Shown here one piece after another: positions 1 through 12,059 of a stretch of 64,000 nt of DNA. Origin of the DNA: Blasia pusilla (taxonomy: Eukaryota; Marchantiophyta; Marchantiopsida; Blasiales); NCBI GenBank assembly GCA_050084515.1, contig CM114272.1:46500001-46564000 (forward strand), written 5' to 3'. The position numbers and the translations under genes were made by a program. The notes beneath the pieces are model-generated. The model was not told the origin of the DNA and searched no databases. It was given only the letters and a program-made list of their open reading frames with translations. How positions within the stretch are numbered: position 1 is the stretch's first letter; each line of letters opens with the position of its first letter.

Positions 1-3000
1 CTTTGTTGGGCTATTAGGTCCAACATGATCTTCATGAGATTCATCATTTGAACATAGAGTACCAAATTGTTTGAATTTGGAATCGAATGCCCCATTGAAG
101 GAATCGCATCTAAAACTTCTCCAACACTAGCTTATTAATCTCAAATACATCTAGAATCTACTCGTTCGGACTTCCAACATGGAGAATCCTCAAAAACTCT
201 ACCACAATCCATATTAGGTTTATTCTCCTTGGTATCCAATTCTTATGGGAATTGATTTCTTCTCAAGTTCCATCTTACATTTGATCATGCCCTCCATGTT
301 GTGTTCATCATCATCATCATCCAAGACGCCATCAAGGCTCCAAGTCTCACTTTTGCAACCAATATCTCACTCATGAAGCTCCGACGCATTTCCATCCTAA
401 TGTAAACCCACACAATTCCTCACACTTTCATTGTTAGAAACTGATGTACCCACTTCAAGTAAGAATTCACAAGGCTCCTACTTACTTATAGACAACTTCC
501 ACCCGTCATGAGTCTTCTATGTATTTCAACAATTTTAAAACCCTGCACTATACTTCATTTTTTGGCGTTTCAACTTCAACTTCTTACTCTTGATATGATC
601 CTTTTTTCACTTCGCTCCATATTCAATTTGTAACCTTATGTCTTGGTACTACTCATGCACATGCGTATCTGAATAACGCCTCTTAGGAACCTCTTGATTA
701 ACTCTCAAAACTCAATCCACGAGAAATAATTGGCACCTTCCACTTGCAATTTCTCTCCCTCAATTACAAATATTCACATCTAAAGCACATATGAACACAT
801 CTTTCCATAGTGAAAATCAGATGGAAAACAACACCCCTCGTCAATAATAATCAAACCAAAGCCACCTTCATCACAAAGGAATCTCATGTCCAATGCATGC
901 AAACAACATCCTCCCTAGCCTAGCCTAGCACATAGCCTCCCCATCGAGGCATACTATCTACCCTCGCTCAATAACGAATACCATCATAAATTTCTCTATC
1001 CAACAAGCTCATTTCATCATCCACTAGCATTTCATTACCCCTTCCTTCTAGCAAGATTCATTTTAGAACACCTTATAAAATGGGTGGCATTCTTATGTCG
1101 TAGTGATGGCCACAAACAACAATGTTCCCTAACTTCCAATCAAGGTACTCTATTTGGACAATCCCCATTTCCAAATGGTGATCTTTTATTATATAAAAAT
1201 AATAATTTAAAGAATAGTTATTTTAAGATAATTTATATTATTATTGGAGAGTGTCTTTTTAATTTGTAAATATCTCTATGTCTGACATGTGGCAATCGGA
1301 TAACAAGAAAGTGTTTCCTATTCTAAAGACAACAAAAAAATATTATCCATTCTATGGGCAGCAAAAGTTACATTAATTAATTAATTAATAAGTTGCACCT
1401 ATTAATTATTCCCGTGCATGAGATTAGAGTGCATGAGATTAGAGGAAACCCTTATCAGATGTTGACACCTATCTTTTTAAGACACTTTTATTGTTGACAC
1501 GTGTCCTCTTGAGACTCTTCTATTGTTAATAGACGTCATTTAAAAGTAATTAAATTAAGAAGAAAATCTATCACCCAGCAATATAGTGGAAAATTAAATG
1601 TGGCTACAAACACATCTATGACTAAAATGGTCTATGCTTGACTAAATGGGATCGTCTCAAGAAATCTCATATCCACAATACGGTTGAATTGTGCAGTGGA
1701 TGGATGCATACTTCACAAGTGCATGGAATCCAGCATAATCCAAGGTCGTCTGATTCCTCCAGGTACGTAGTCTTCAGGCTCATGCAAGGTAGAAATTGAA
1801 TGCAAGCTTGGTAAAGCACCATCGCCTTTTGAACACTCTCAAAGGTAACTGCCCTAGTTTTTTTCATCGTCACAGATGTCTCCTTCCCAGATTCACGCAT
1901 TGCTTCACCAGGAAACCAGTGCGGGCACCAATACAATGCAAGATATCTTCTCTAGGTATAGAATACCTTCTACAAACTACTCAACAAGTAGGGCCTATTA
2001 CAGTCTTGCAACCATAGGCCCTGGCTAGAGGGTGCAAGAGACTGGCATAGGTGCAGAGGAATAACTGAGGAAAGTACCATATGAGAGGTAGATTCAATTA
2101 CCTGATTGGGTCCCCATAAGTCCCTCCTAGTGCAGCAGCTTTGGGCAATGATTATGGGCCACAGCACTTGACAAACGGCTCTGATGGCAGCAACTTACAC
2201 ACAGAAGGATTCAGACTGTGCAAATGGTGCAACAAAGAGATCATCCGTCATGGCAACTCCACAATCTGTAGAGACCTAAACATTTCGCCACTGATTAGCT
2301 GACCACACTCTATGAGTACAAGAGAGTGCTATTTACTCACTAACCTTCATAGGAGAAACTTCAAATGCCAGCCACTTGGCAACTTGTTTAACACTGCGAT
2401 CAGGCACATTAATGTTTGTGGAGAATGTCGTAATCACCTGCCTGCACATGTTAAATCTTTGCAAACTTTGAAATCTAATGTAACCGTTACTTATTTAATT
2501 CAATATCATTGGGAAACACTGCCGAAAACTCAACAGAAATTTACTGCGCCTTTATAAAGACTCGCTAATTTGAGAAAGACTTGTTTCAGGGTCATTGAGT
2601 TTCCAACTCTCCTAAAAAACGCTGTACAGACTGAACCATAATCTAACAGGGACTGACGGTCAGAATTTCTGTCATGGTAGAACTTTTCATTCAGTGTTTC
2701 CCGTTCATATTTTAGCCATGAAGGGCATGGCCACTATCAACATTCCTATATTTTGAGGACATATTTAACACTATTCAATAGCAACTTCTAATTAGATTAT
2801 CTTTGAGAATCCTCTAGTTTCACAGAGTAGACTAACGAAACTGAACATGGTCATCATTATATCCTTGATTCATACTGGGACATGGAATCTTCACCATCAC
2901 CCATGCACCAAACGAAACTGTAAGTACAAAGCATTTAGAATTTTAGGCACTACGATCACAAGGATCTGTCATACCAAACTGTGAAATACAACAACTCGCA

Positions 3001-3898
3001 TTCATTCAGTAATTTCTGACGGGTGTCATGAGAACAATGATCAGCAACCCCAGAACCTAACTCGCAGACCACTCTGACCATACATCATAGGAAAAGAATA
3101 TCAGCGGCTAATCTAGTATAGGTCTTAGTCCATGCATCATCTGATTGTTAAGACTGCAACTAAGATTCCAGTTATCATGATACAGCCCACTTGTTCAACT
3201 CCGACTAGACATTAACTTCATTACCATGACTCATGAATGAGAGTACTATCTTCAGCTGTCAAATCTCCTAATAAACCCTAAGGATCTATGAGTGGTTTGC
3301 AAATACAATAAGGCAACCAAACACCTAGAGAATTCCACCAGAAATTGTGCAAGGATCCTGCGCACAATTCACAACAGGAAGGCAGCACCAACACCAAGTC
3401 CTTTGTCCGGCAGAAAAGACAGGGAAGGGAAGTTTCATTGTGAGTCCGGCAAGCAAAGAGACAAGGTGAGCACTCCATTGTAGCAGCGGAAAGTCGCACC
3501 GAAACCCCGGAAAGAGAGAAGGATGAGGAACAAGAGCAGTGCAGAGTCAATGCTTGTGGGGCATAGACCCACCGCCATCAGAGGAAAAGATAATCATTGC
3601 AGTCTGTAGAGCAGATGAGATGGTTCGGCAGAAACAGTGGAAGAAGGGTCATGGTCGAGCAAAAAAGTCTCAGCAGTTTCATGACAGAGGACTCCACAAC
3701 CAGTGAGGGGCATAACGAGTCCGTCAACCCCACTTCCACACACTCCCACGAACAAGTGCTCCACAAATCAAGTTTGGGCTCTCAAGTCCTGTAAGGGGAA
3801 ATCACTTTTTACTAATAAATCACATTATCAGGGCTACAAGTCGATATACAGTACATACGAATCTGGCAAAACCTGAAACGCACATGGCTCAACCCATC
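1..3898. other. Intergenic stretch, no gene recognised
   Basis: AT-rich DNA with only short, low-quality open frames on both strands and no recognisable domain. A short ATTA run lies near 1371-1394. The sequence around 1225-1300 (TATATTATTATTGG, then GAGAGTGTC) resembles the 5' end of the Helitrons annotated at 5541-8849, but I cannot place its 3' end. I see no tRNA or rRNA. The last few hundred bases lie downstream of the thioredoxin gene and probably hold its 3' UTR. Confidence 0.5.
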
Positions 3899-4726
3899 TC
3901 AATCGGTAGTTCCGGACGCTGCGGCAGGTTGGTCTACTGGCTTGCTTTCCAGCAAGGATGTGACATCGGTAACTTGCAAATCTCCAGACAATCCCTGAGC
4001 AGTGCTGCTATCGTCCTCGTAGTGCTTTTTAATTGCATCTTTCAGTTTTTGAAGCTTTGATAACGAGCAAGAAAAGCCATCCAGTTTCCCCTCTGCTCCA
4101 CGATAAAAATGAAAAAATGGAAGAACCTTGATGTTGAGACTTTTGCACATGGGCTTGTTCTCGTCGAAATTCACTTTTATAAAGTGGGCGCCATCGTACT
4201 CCGCAGCGAGTTTACAAAACTTCGGGTACAGGGCACGGCATGAACCACACCAGGTTGCGAAGAACTCCACAACCACGAGCTTATCTCCGGCACCGGACAG
4301 AGCATCCACGAATTCCTGGGTCGAGTGCACGTCAAGCATGTTCGGGGGACTTCCCTTCTCCCACCATTTCAAGCCATCCGTTTCAGCAATTGCCGCAGCA
4401 TTCACCGGTCGAGCAGCAGTTACGCCCACGACCGAGCTAGCCAGGACCGGAATAGCCCTCAATTCATACGGAGTCAAACTGCCACCGTGCTGCTGCTGCT
4501 GCTGCGGCGGCGACGAGGACGACGACAGTCGAGAATTCACCTGAGCTCCAAGCCTCGCCTCGATACAGCACGATGCTCTTGCCAACCCGAAAGAGCTCGA
4601 CGATGGAATGCTCACCGTGCTAGTCCCGTCCTTCCTCGCAGACTTCGCGGATCCCAATCTCCTGATCTCCGTAACAGAATTGGAGAGCGAGTGTTGCAAC
4701 AGCGAGCCTTCGACTGCAATTACCAT
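3899..4726 (-). CDS. ACHT-type (atypical Cys/His-rich) thioredoxin, probably plastid-targeted
   Basis: This is a 275-residue protein in a single uninterrupted frame. Residues 1-110 are Ser/Ala/Arg-rich and low in acidic residues, as in a chloroplast transit peptide, with a short Gln run (about 75-79, encoded by CAG repeats). A thioredoxin fold follows at about 135-235: [13 protein letters not shown] places the redox pair at Cys160 and Cys163, and [11 protein letters not shown] carries the cis-proline (about 203). The WCGSC site and the extra cysteines (171, 194, 220) match the ACHT / thioredoxin-like-1 group of plant plastids, which oxidise target enzymes using signals from peroxiredoxins (family knowledge). 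The acidic C-terminal tail is not conserved in thioredoxins generally. I chose the ATG at 4726; the frame stays open a further 33 codons upstream without another ATG. No intron is visible, although Arabidopsis ACHT genes have introns as I recall, so a retrocopy or lineage-specific intron loss is possible. Confidence 0.88.
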   Translation of the reverse strand: MVIAVEGSLLQHSLSNSVTEIRRLGSAKSARKDGTSTVSIPSSSSFGLARASCCIEARLGAQVNSRLSSSSSPPQQQQQHGGSLTPYELRAIPVLASSVVGVTAARPVNAAAIAETDGLKWWEKGSPPNMLDVHSTQEFVDALSGAGDKLVVVEFFATWCGSCRALYPKFCKLAAEYDGAHFIKVNFDENKPMCKSLNIKVLPFFHFYRGAEGKLDGFSCSLSKLQKLKDAIKKHYEDDSSTAQGLSGDLQVTDVTSLLESKPVDQPAAASGTTD

Positions 4727-5540
4727 GGCTGCTGCGCTGCAATCCGCCGCTTGGAACCCGCTTTTCCTGCTCCGCTGCGTACCTTCTCTACAAACCCACC
4801 TCAACAGCCCTCGCCTCACTTCCACGTCAAATCAATCTGTCTTCTCACGAGGAGACTAGCAGTGCAGCTTCAAGCTCATCCTGCTTCGACGATTTCTGTG
4901 GTCGCGGTGACTTTTTCTTCCTTTTACCTTTTCCTCTCTGTCTGCCTGCCTCTCTGTATGTACGGAATTGGTACTTCCACAAGCCCCACCCCAACGCAAA
5001 TTTAAACGAAGGAACTCATTTATCTTCTCCCCACACAAGCGGAAAGGGCACGGGAATGGCGAGTCATTTTGCACCGGCACTAAAAACTTTGGATACTAAC
5101 TATGGATATTGAGAGAGCAAATTTATGTTGGAGTGCATTTTACTCGAGTGAGCAAACGGGTTTCTCACGTGTGCTTCTATTGCCACTCATAGTGTTGATT
5201 TTGATGCGCTTTTACCCACACATTTGGTTTTGATTGTATGAACGCCGTAGTGTTCGAGCCTATGGGTTTTGGGTGTGGCTGCTTACTTACTGTGGGCATG
5301 ATTATTAGATGCATTGCATTTGGATGGTTGCTTTTAGCTCTTCTTTTCGATAGCTCGATTTTCGGTGTCCTCTTCAAGATTCTTATGTTGTTAGTGAGAT
5401 TTTGGTCTTAAGAGCTTCCCTATTCTTTTAAATATTTTCGTTTGTGAATGTGGATCTTCTCTTTCAATGTCTCTTTTTTCAAGTTCTTCTATGCGCTTTT
5501 ATTCTCAGAAAATTTTCTAGTGGACCATCTTATATTATTC
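4727..5540. other. Upstream region of the thioredoxin gene
   Basis: On the minus strand the first 250 bases upstream of the start are purine-rich (GA tracts around 4905-4960), compatible with a 5' leader. I find no convincing TATA box. The remainder (about 5080-5540) is AT-rich with no coding signal. Confidence 0.35.
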
Positions 5541-5790
5541 CTAGTAAGGTGCATAGCATGGGCACCTTGCATTGGTGATCGTGCGATGCACGAGAAATAA
5601 AAAAGTGTTCGAAAAACTTTTGTTTGTGTGTAACCCGCGAAGGGACTAATGATGATGTCATTAGTCCGTAAAGTCAAAATTTTTTCTTCTTGACCGTAGC
5701 ATGTGAAACATTTTCTTGTCGCTCAATTGTCAACAATCAAACGGAGAGATGTTTACAAATCAAGAAGGCACTCTCCCATAATAATATAGA
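5541..5790 (-). mobile_element. Non-autonomous Helitron, about 250 bp
   Basis: Read on the minus strand, it starts with TCTATATTATTATGGGAGAG after an A and ends ACCTTACTAG. Near the 3' end is a CGTGC-ATC-GCACG hairpin. These match the 5' TC and 3' hairpin-CTRR ends of plant Helitrons. The base after CTAG is G rather than the expected T, so the 3' flank has mutated or the end is slightly misplaced. It has no coding capacity. Confidence 0.65.
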
Positions 5791-6651
5791 TTGCACAAAC
5801 CCTTCCTTCAATTTAGACACCTCACCTTTTAATGTAACTCTCTTAGCTAATATGATGGTTCAAACTTGATTTGAATGCTTAAATCATTCACAATTATCCA
5901 TCATTTTGTATTTCATGCGTTGCATGGGCATCGAATAATTTGTATCGTTTGGCAATACTAGTTTCTTTTGAGTTTGGGGAAGAAGTGGTCCAAATGTGTG
6001 GCTAGCAAATACTCAATTGGAAGTATTTGCCTCCTTATAAATTTCAATTGATGCTTATTTTAGGCTTTGTTGTTAAAGATTCTTAAAAACCATCCTCTTG
6101 CTCGTCTTGTAGTTATTTATCCCTTGTTACTATTTTACACTACTATAAGCCCCTGCGATACATGAGTTTAAAATTACCTCCCATAATTAACTCTCAAAAT
6201 TCTCAAGTATCATTTTAAATCATTTTGAACAATCCTATTGGCTCAAAAGGCAAACGATATTGTTGGTTGAAAGTGCCAAGTGTCAAGAGGAGAGGAGTTT
6301 GCAAAATGAAGGGACACTGTCCAATAATAATATAGATTTTCATGGACAAATATTATATGCCAAGTCGAAGTGGTTAAGGCCATTCATCTCATCTTCCTTA
6401 CGCCAACTAATAGACTATTTGTATTAGTTTAGGCATTTTATCCCACAAGTAGATGCTTGTGCGATTCTCATGTTATAGATGATGGATAATTTAAATTACC
6501 TACCATTACCCTAAAAGAATTTACCTGACCACCAAAATTAACACCTAAGAGACCTTAAGAATATGGGAACATATGACAAGCTCTTGTTGGTTAAAATTGT
6601 TAGATGTGGCAAGCATTATGAGATGGGTGTCTCTAATAGTAATAACATAAA
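5791..6651. other. Intergenic DNA with Helitron remnants
   Basis: No gene is recognised. A further Helitron-type 5' end facing left is visible near 6336 (minus strand TCTATATTATTATTGG). Its 3' end is not clear; a degenerate candidate lies near 6140-6160. Confidence 0.35.
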
Positions 6652-6667
6652 TCTATATTATTATGGA

Positions 6668-7141
6668 TGTCGTGCGAATCCACATCGTCATACAACATAC
6701 ATCGTTGACATACCATACTCACATACATACATAACATAGACGAGAGCATCCACAAACACAAGTGTACCACAACTGAAATCCGTGAAAGACCTACTGTCAT
6801 AAAACACGTATAGAATCACATACAATTGAACCAAACCCACTCCACGATGGGAGAATCTAGGTCGAAGCTTGCGGGAAACACCATAGCCAAGAGCTCTACT
6901 CACTACCAAGGCTAACTCCCAACGCAACAGGCTCAACTCAAAGAACTGACTGTTCTTTGAGTGCACTCCACCTTATATCCTCCAACCTAAGAGCGGGCCC
7001 TATTGGAGAAGTCACCCTCAAGTGAGTAACCCCCAACCCTATGTATGAAATTGCATCTCTACCTAGACACTCCAGCCCTACATAAGGTATGGCCTCTACT
7101 AGCACACTATACTCTACGACATAATCCGTATGGTCATGACA
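6668..7141. repeat. Solo LTR, 474 bp, inserted in a Helitron 5' end
   Basis: It begins TGTCGTGCG and ends GGTCATGACA, giving short inverted ends (TGTCRTG). The Helitron sequence TATTATTATGGGAGAGTG is interrupted here, leaving TGGA before and TGGGA after, a 5-bp target duplication that lost one base. No internal retroelement sequence is attached. A related start (TGTCGTGCGCATAC) appears at about 53829. Confidence 0.6.
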
Positions 7142-7288
7142 TGGGAGAGTGCCTTCTTGATTTGCAAACACCTTCTGCTTGACACGTGGCGACTCGGCAA
7201 CAAGAAAATGTTTCACATTCTATGGGCAGCAAAAAAATTTTGAATTTATGTAGAGCATCATTAATCTCTTTTCTTCACGGGCTATACA

Positions 7289-8291
7289 TGTCGCGCCCCT
7301 ACTCTCCTTGAACGTCAATCTTTAGTGTTGCGGAAGCGTACGTTCATTAGGTCACGAACTCATCGCCGATCTGCATCCAAACACGCACTCTCGTTAGTCG
7401 GATCTGGGCCAACTAGCGTTCCAACCCACCGAGTCCTCAACTCGGCGTCTCATCAAGCTCAACCTTCCTTAGTTCCTAGTTTCCAAAACATGGCAAGTCC
7501 TTCAAGACTTGGAAAAGACTTCCTGGTTAGTCCAGGGATCTGAAACGGCACTTGCGCGCCTAGCGATCCCAACTGTTCAACGGTCCTTGGGTGAGTTCCG
7601 AACCGAGACCCAAGTAATTGAGTCGCGGGGTGGAATCCAAGAGGGATGTCTAAAATCGCCTCAATGGACTTGGTGCAGGTTTTCCAACCCAACCCCCAAA
7701 CTCGCGTTCCGTTCCATGCCCTTGAGCCGCCCCGCGGCGCCCAAAGTGGGGTTTGGGTTCCAAACACTCTCGGAGACCTTCCCCCTTACTAGTACTTCTG
7801 GGGTTCTCCAATAACCCCTCCCCTTTGGGAAAAGAGGGTCGGGCGCTTCATTGTGGCCCTCAACCCGACTCCACTTACAGTCATTTTTGGGTTGTTTCTC
7901 AGCCGCTGCTTATACGTTTGCAGAAATCTTTGGTGCGTTTGGACCGGCTCTCCATAAGCTTTCCAACGCACCCTTATTTGTTCCAAACGCATCTTGGCGC
8001 TAAAAGTTATGGCCATAAATATAGTCGGAAACTCTCAAACGCTAGTGGCGTTCCAAATCCGGATCTTTCCTTTGGCAACCCACTTCCTAGACTCGACTTC
8101 TTTCAAGTCTCATTCCTCGTTTGGTCCAGGTTTCTCAGTCGCGACCATAACATCTGAAACGCGACTCCTCGCTCGCGTCTCGTCTCTTGTCTCCTCTTTG
8201 AAACAACTCCAACGCGCAAACCATCTTAGCGTGAGCCCGCTAATGTTCCGATGTTCCGCTTGGCACTTGTTTGGTCATGAGGGTCGTGACA
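7289..8291. repeat. Solo LTR, 1003 bp, with ATACA target duplication
   Basis: It begins TGTCGCGCCC and ends GGGTCGTGACA. The 5 bp before (7284-7288) and after (8292-8296) are both ATACA, and the interrupted Helitron text (GGGCTATACACTAGCTC) is restored by removing the LTR and one duplicate. A second, diverged solo copy sits at 32426-33431. Confidence 0.85.
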
Positions 8292-8346
8292 ATACACTAG
8301 CTCTTCAAACACTTTTTTATTTCCCTTGCATCGCACGGGCACCTCA

Positions 8347-8849
8347 TCTATATTATTATAGGAGAGTGTCTTCTTGATTTGCAAATACCTCGCTGCTTGA
8401 TACATGGCAACCGGGCATCAAGAAAATGTTTCACATGCTATGGGCAAGAAGAAAAAAATTTGAATTTATGTGCAGATCATTAATCTCTTTCCTTCATCAA
8501 CTACATACTAGCTCTTCAAACACTTTTTATTTTCCTTGCATTGCACGTGGCAACTGGGTAGGAAGAAAATATTTCATATGCTACGGGCGGCAAGAGAAAA
8601 ATGTGAATTTATGTGCAACATCATTAATCTCTTCCCTTCACGGGCTATACACTAGCTCCTCAAACACTTTTTTATTTCCCTTGCATTGCATGTGGCAACT
8701 GGATAGCAAGAAATTTTTTCATATGCTACGGGCAGCAAGAAATTTTTTTGAATTTATGTGCAACATCATTAATCTCTATCCTTCACGGGCTATCCACTAG
8801 CTCTTCAAACACTTTTTTATTTTCCGTGCATCGCACGGGCACCTTACTA
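8347..8849 (+). mobile_element. Non-autonomous Helitron with internal triplication, 503 bp
   Basis: It lies between A (8346) and T (8850), the expected Helitron target. The 5' end is TCTATATTATTATAGGAGAG. The 3' end is a CGTGC-ATC-GCACG hairpin at 8824-8836 followed by GGCACCTTACTAG. Internally a module of about 160 bp (from the stretch AATGTTTCACATGCTA to the TTGCATTGCA hairpin region) occurs three times, so the 3' half was amplified. There is no Rep/helicase coding capacity. Confidence 0.8.
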
Positions 8850-9591
8850 GTAAAATTTATGATTAACACCACTTCCTTTAAAATCCAAAATAGAATGGGC
8901 CTAAATCAAGAACAATCAAGTTTAGGATGAAATTCATGTATGTAAGGTAGGGAAATTTTGAAGGAAGTGATGTTGATTAATCTTCATTTTGTATTCCCCT
9001 TCTTCCTTATATTTCAAGCCATTTCCTCTTTAAAAAATTTGGAAAAAAAACTTCAAGACTCGTCTAAAATAAAATGTCAAGATGTCAAATTTTCTTCTCC
9101 TTAGTCATAACCCAAGATATTTTAAGGTAACGGAAAGGTTTTGAGCATAGTCACATCTATTATGATAGATTAACAAGATCAAATAGAACGCCTCTGAGGA
9201 TAGTAGAGAACAGCCTCAAGAGATGAAGGATGATCTGTTGAGGCCACGAGTAACATGAGAGAACATGTTTCCCCTTCGTTTTGGTTCATTTGGAGCCATA
9301 TAGAGAAATTGATTATTTTGGGTAAGTTCATATTTTTTAGTAGAGTTTCCTTTCCACTTTGGGAAGTGGCCCTTCATCCCTTATAGCATGTCGAGAACCA
9401 AAAAGGTGATCTATGAGCATAGGTTACCATTGAGAGAGCTTGAGAGAGGGAAGAGGATATACTTAAGGAGAGAGAGTTTTGGAGGTTATTCTCTCTTTGT
9501 TGAACCTCTTGGCATGAGATGATGGAGCTATGGTTCTCCTTGCCTTGTGAATAACCCAAGCCTCTAATTAGGAGAATGGGTTTGGTTTAAC

Positions 9592-9653
<62 letters not shown>

Positions 9654-11394
9654 GCACATTAAGAGACCTCGTTGAGAATGAACCTTGATTTACAAAGTGA
9701 GTATGGGAGATTGAGAACTCTACAATGTCTTGCTCTTGTGCAGGTTGGGGACAATGTTCCCTCTATCAATGTCTCATGGGAGTGCTCATGGGAGTAAGAG
9801 CTACTTGGTTTTGTGTTTGTTTGCAGTTTTTTTTGTACAAGATAGCGATGCGCGGAAGCAATGCCTAATTTTTGGTAGAAATTGAGTATGGGAGCAGGGT
9901 GCTCCATGTTGGTCCTCTTGGGAGTAGTGTGTAGCTTGCTGGTTTTTTTTTATAGGTTTGTGATTTTCTATGGGATAAATCATCGCGGGAGCGCTACCAA
10001 ATGTTTCATAAGAGAAGAGGCCGCAGGCTGCACGATATCGCCGCTTGTTTTTTATGGAGAGTTGAATGAGGAAAGCGATTTGATTACGTCATAGATTGGG
10101 AAGTTTTTCAGGTTTTCAAAGAAATGGTGCACAAGTTCAACGTTTGAGCAAACGTTGAACTGCCATAGCCACCGCGTGAGGAAGGAGCAAATTTAAATTT
10201 CTTGGTAAAAGCCATATTGAGAGGTAGAAAAGTTAAAAAAAAAGGTTAAGTGGATAAGATTAGTGGATTTGTTATCAGAGGATAAAATTTATCTTTGGAG
10301 GGAGTTGACCCCCAAATTAAGGGCACCTTGTGAGCAAACCTCCAAAGTTAGGGACTGTTGGACGAGGTTTAGAGGGACATTTGAGTTAAAGACAAAAAGG
10401 GGGGATCGGGGGGCAAGAGGAAGGTCTACTTCAACATCATTCCCACCTTGTCCCTTCTTACCATGTTTTCCACATCCTCATCTTTGTTGCTAGGCAGTTG
10501 CCTGGCTAGACCATTGTCACTGCTGTACCCATAGGCTCCGCAGCTTGAGGGGAGTTCGGTGGCTCTCCAATCATTTATGTTGTGCTGCATGTCCTGCCTA
10601 CATAGTCACTACTTCTATGACAATAACTTTCTTCAAAGTGTTGTGACATGGTCTTTGTAGCCTTGTAACCACAAGGGCTTAAACGCGTCCCTCTAGTGAC
10701 CAAGGTTGCACGTAGACAAAGTCCATGTCCACAGAATTATGTCTGTCCTGAAGACGGACATGTCCGTGCGGACCTCGGTGCGAGCTCCATGGGCCCCCAT
10801 GCTTGGAGCCCACACCTGGGTCCGAGCCATCTGAGCATTCCATCCTTTTTTTGCTAGTATGCATCTCGCTCGGCACCCGTTCTTAAGACCCGATTTCTAG
10901 CCGCGTCGAGCCCGCGTTGCCAACGAGCTAGGCCTGCATCGGGCCGTCCCCATTCATTGTGTCGATCTTGGCCTGCCCCAGCTTGCAAACGGGCTCTAGG
11001 GTCCACGTATTGCCTATGCCTAGCCGGCATCATAGCTCGTCGTAGAACATATGCGGGCCGCAAGCCTACGTTGTAGCCCGCAGACACGTGGCGGGTTGGG
11101 ATTGGTGGGGGCTAAATTTGAACTTGCCCCCACCCACTCTCTTCTCCCCTCCCATCTCTTTGGGAGAAAACCCATAAGCAAGGGCCCACAAGTGGGCCCC
11201 AAAATGCTTATAAGAAAGGGATTAGGGGCTAAGTAACTCCAATTATCTTCATTTTCCATGTTTTTTCCTTTTCTTTTTGAGATTTTTGGATTAGGCTCCA
11301 AATTTCATTGGTGCCTTGAGAGCTAAGGGCTTCCAAGGTTACTAGGAATTTTGGAGAAATCCGCTATGTGCCTTTTGGAGGTAGTTGGATTTTG
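8850..11394. other. Intergenic stretch, no gene recognised
   Basis: AT-rich to about 10500, then more GC-rich (10680-11200). Short open frames show no family signature. It contains the GA microsatellite at 9595-9650. Confidence 0.4.
9595..9650. repeat. (AG)28 microsatellite
   Basis: An uninterrupted run of 28 AG dinucleotides, read directly. Confidence 0.97.
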
Positions 11395-11501
11395 TTTGTG
11401 ACCAACTTGGATATTTAACCAAGTTGGTCACAAATAGTAGTTATGGAATCAATTAGAGTTGCCTCCCTTGTTGTGTCCTAAACAAACTCTAATTGATTCC
11501 A
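11395..11501. repeat. Two adjacent perfect stem-loops
   Basis: Stem 1: TTTGTGACCAACTTGG (11395-11410) pairs with CCAAGTTGGTCACAAA (11419-11434) around an 8-nt loop. Stem 2: TGGAATCAATTAGAGTT (11444-11460) pairs with 11485-11501 around a 24-nt loop. Both stems are perfect (16 and 17 bp). I see no larger inverted repeat that would make this a MITE; a small RNA hairpin or young palindromic insertion are alternatives. Confidence 0.75.
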
Positions 11502-12059
11502 CATTAGGTGAGAGGTTGTGAGTGGGGAAATATCTTGTGTCACTAAACTTATTTGGTGATTTTGAGATTTTCGATTCATAGACTCAATCAAGTTTTAGAT
11601 TTGTTGCATGGGTTCTTCTTAGCACATCGGGGATGTGGAGGTGGTGAAGGAAACTTATCTAAATACACATTTATTCCCTTTGCAAGCCCAACCCTAAATC
11701 GAGACTCCGATTTTCTCATTCACGCGCCTGAACATTGTTGAGCCATTGTTTGAGCATCTCACGTCATAATCTTTTCGATACTTCCTTATTTCAACTCGTA
11801 CATTTCTTTGGTTGGTTTTTTAAGAGATCTTCTTATCTCCTTCATCCAAGCAAAATGTCTAGTGGGGCTGAGTCATCAAGAGTAAGAGATAACCGAATCA
11901 AGTCCACTTGATCCCACTTTCCAATTTTACCATCAAAGTAAAAATCATTGCTTTATTAGCGAGGATGTTACAAAAAGGAATGTCTTCAAAATGACATTCT
12001 TACAATAATCTTTACAAAACAAATTTGCTACAACTATTTACTAATCCGTTTTACTAAAG
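11502..12059. other. Intergenic stretch, no gene recognised
   Basis: AT-rich sequence flanking the hAT fragment; no open frame with a recognisable product. Confidence 0.35.

Larger units (their letters stand above)
6652..8346 (+). mobile_element. Non-autonomous Helitron split by two solo LTRs
   Basis: The element starts at 6652 (A before TCTATATTATTATGG). Its body continues at 7142-7288 and its 3' hairpin region at 8292-8346 (TTGCATCGCACGGGCACCTCA). Removing the two nested LTRs (6668-7141 and 7289-8291) leaves about 215 bp, close to the 250 bp of the copy at 5541. The terminal CTAG has been lost where the next Helitron was inserted at 8347. Confidence 0.6.

Noticed and set aside
4128-5005. 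Plus-strand frames opposite the thioredoxin gene
   Set aside because: These are shadows of the minus-strand gene; composition and lack of domains argue against coding.
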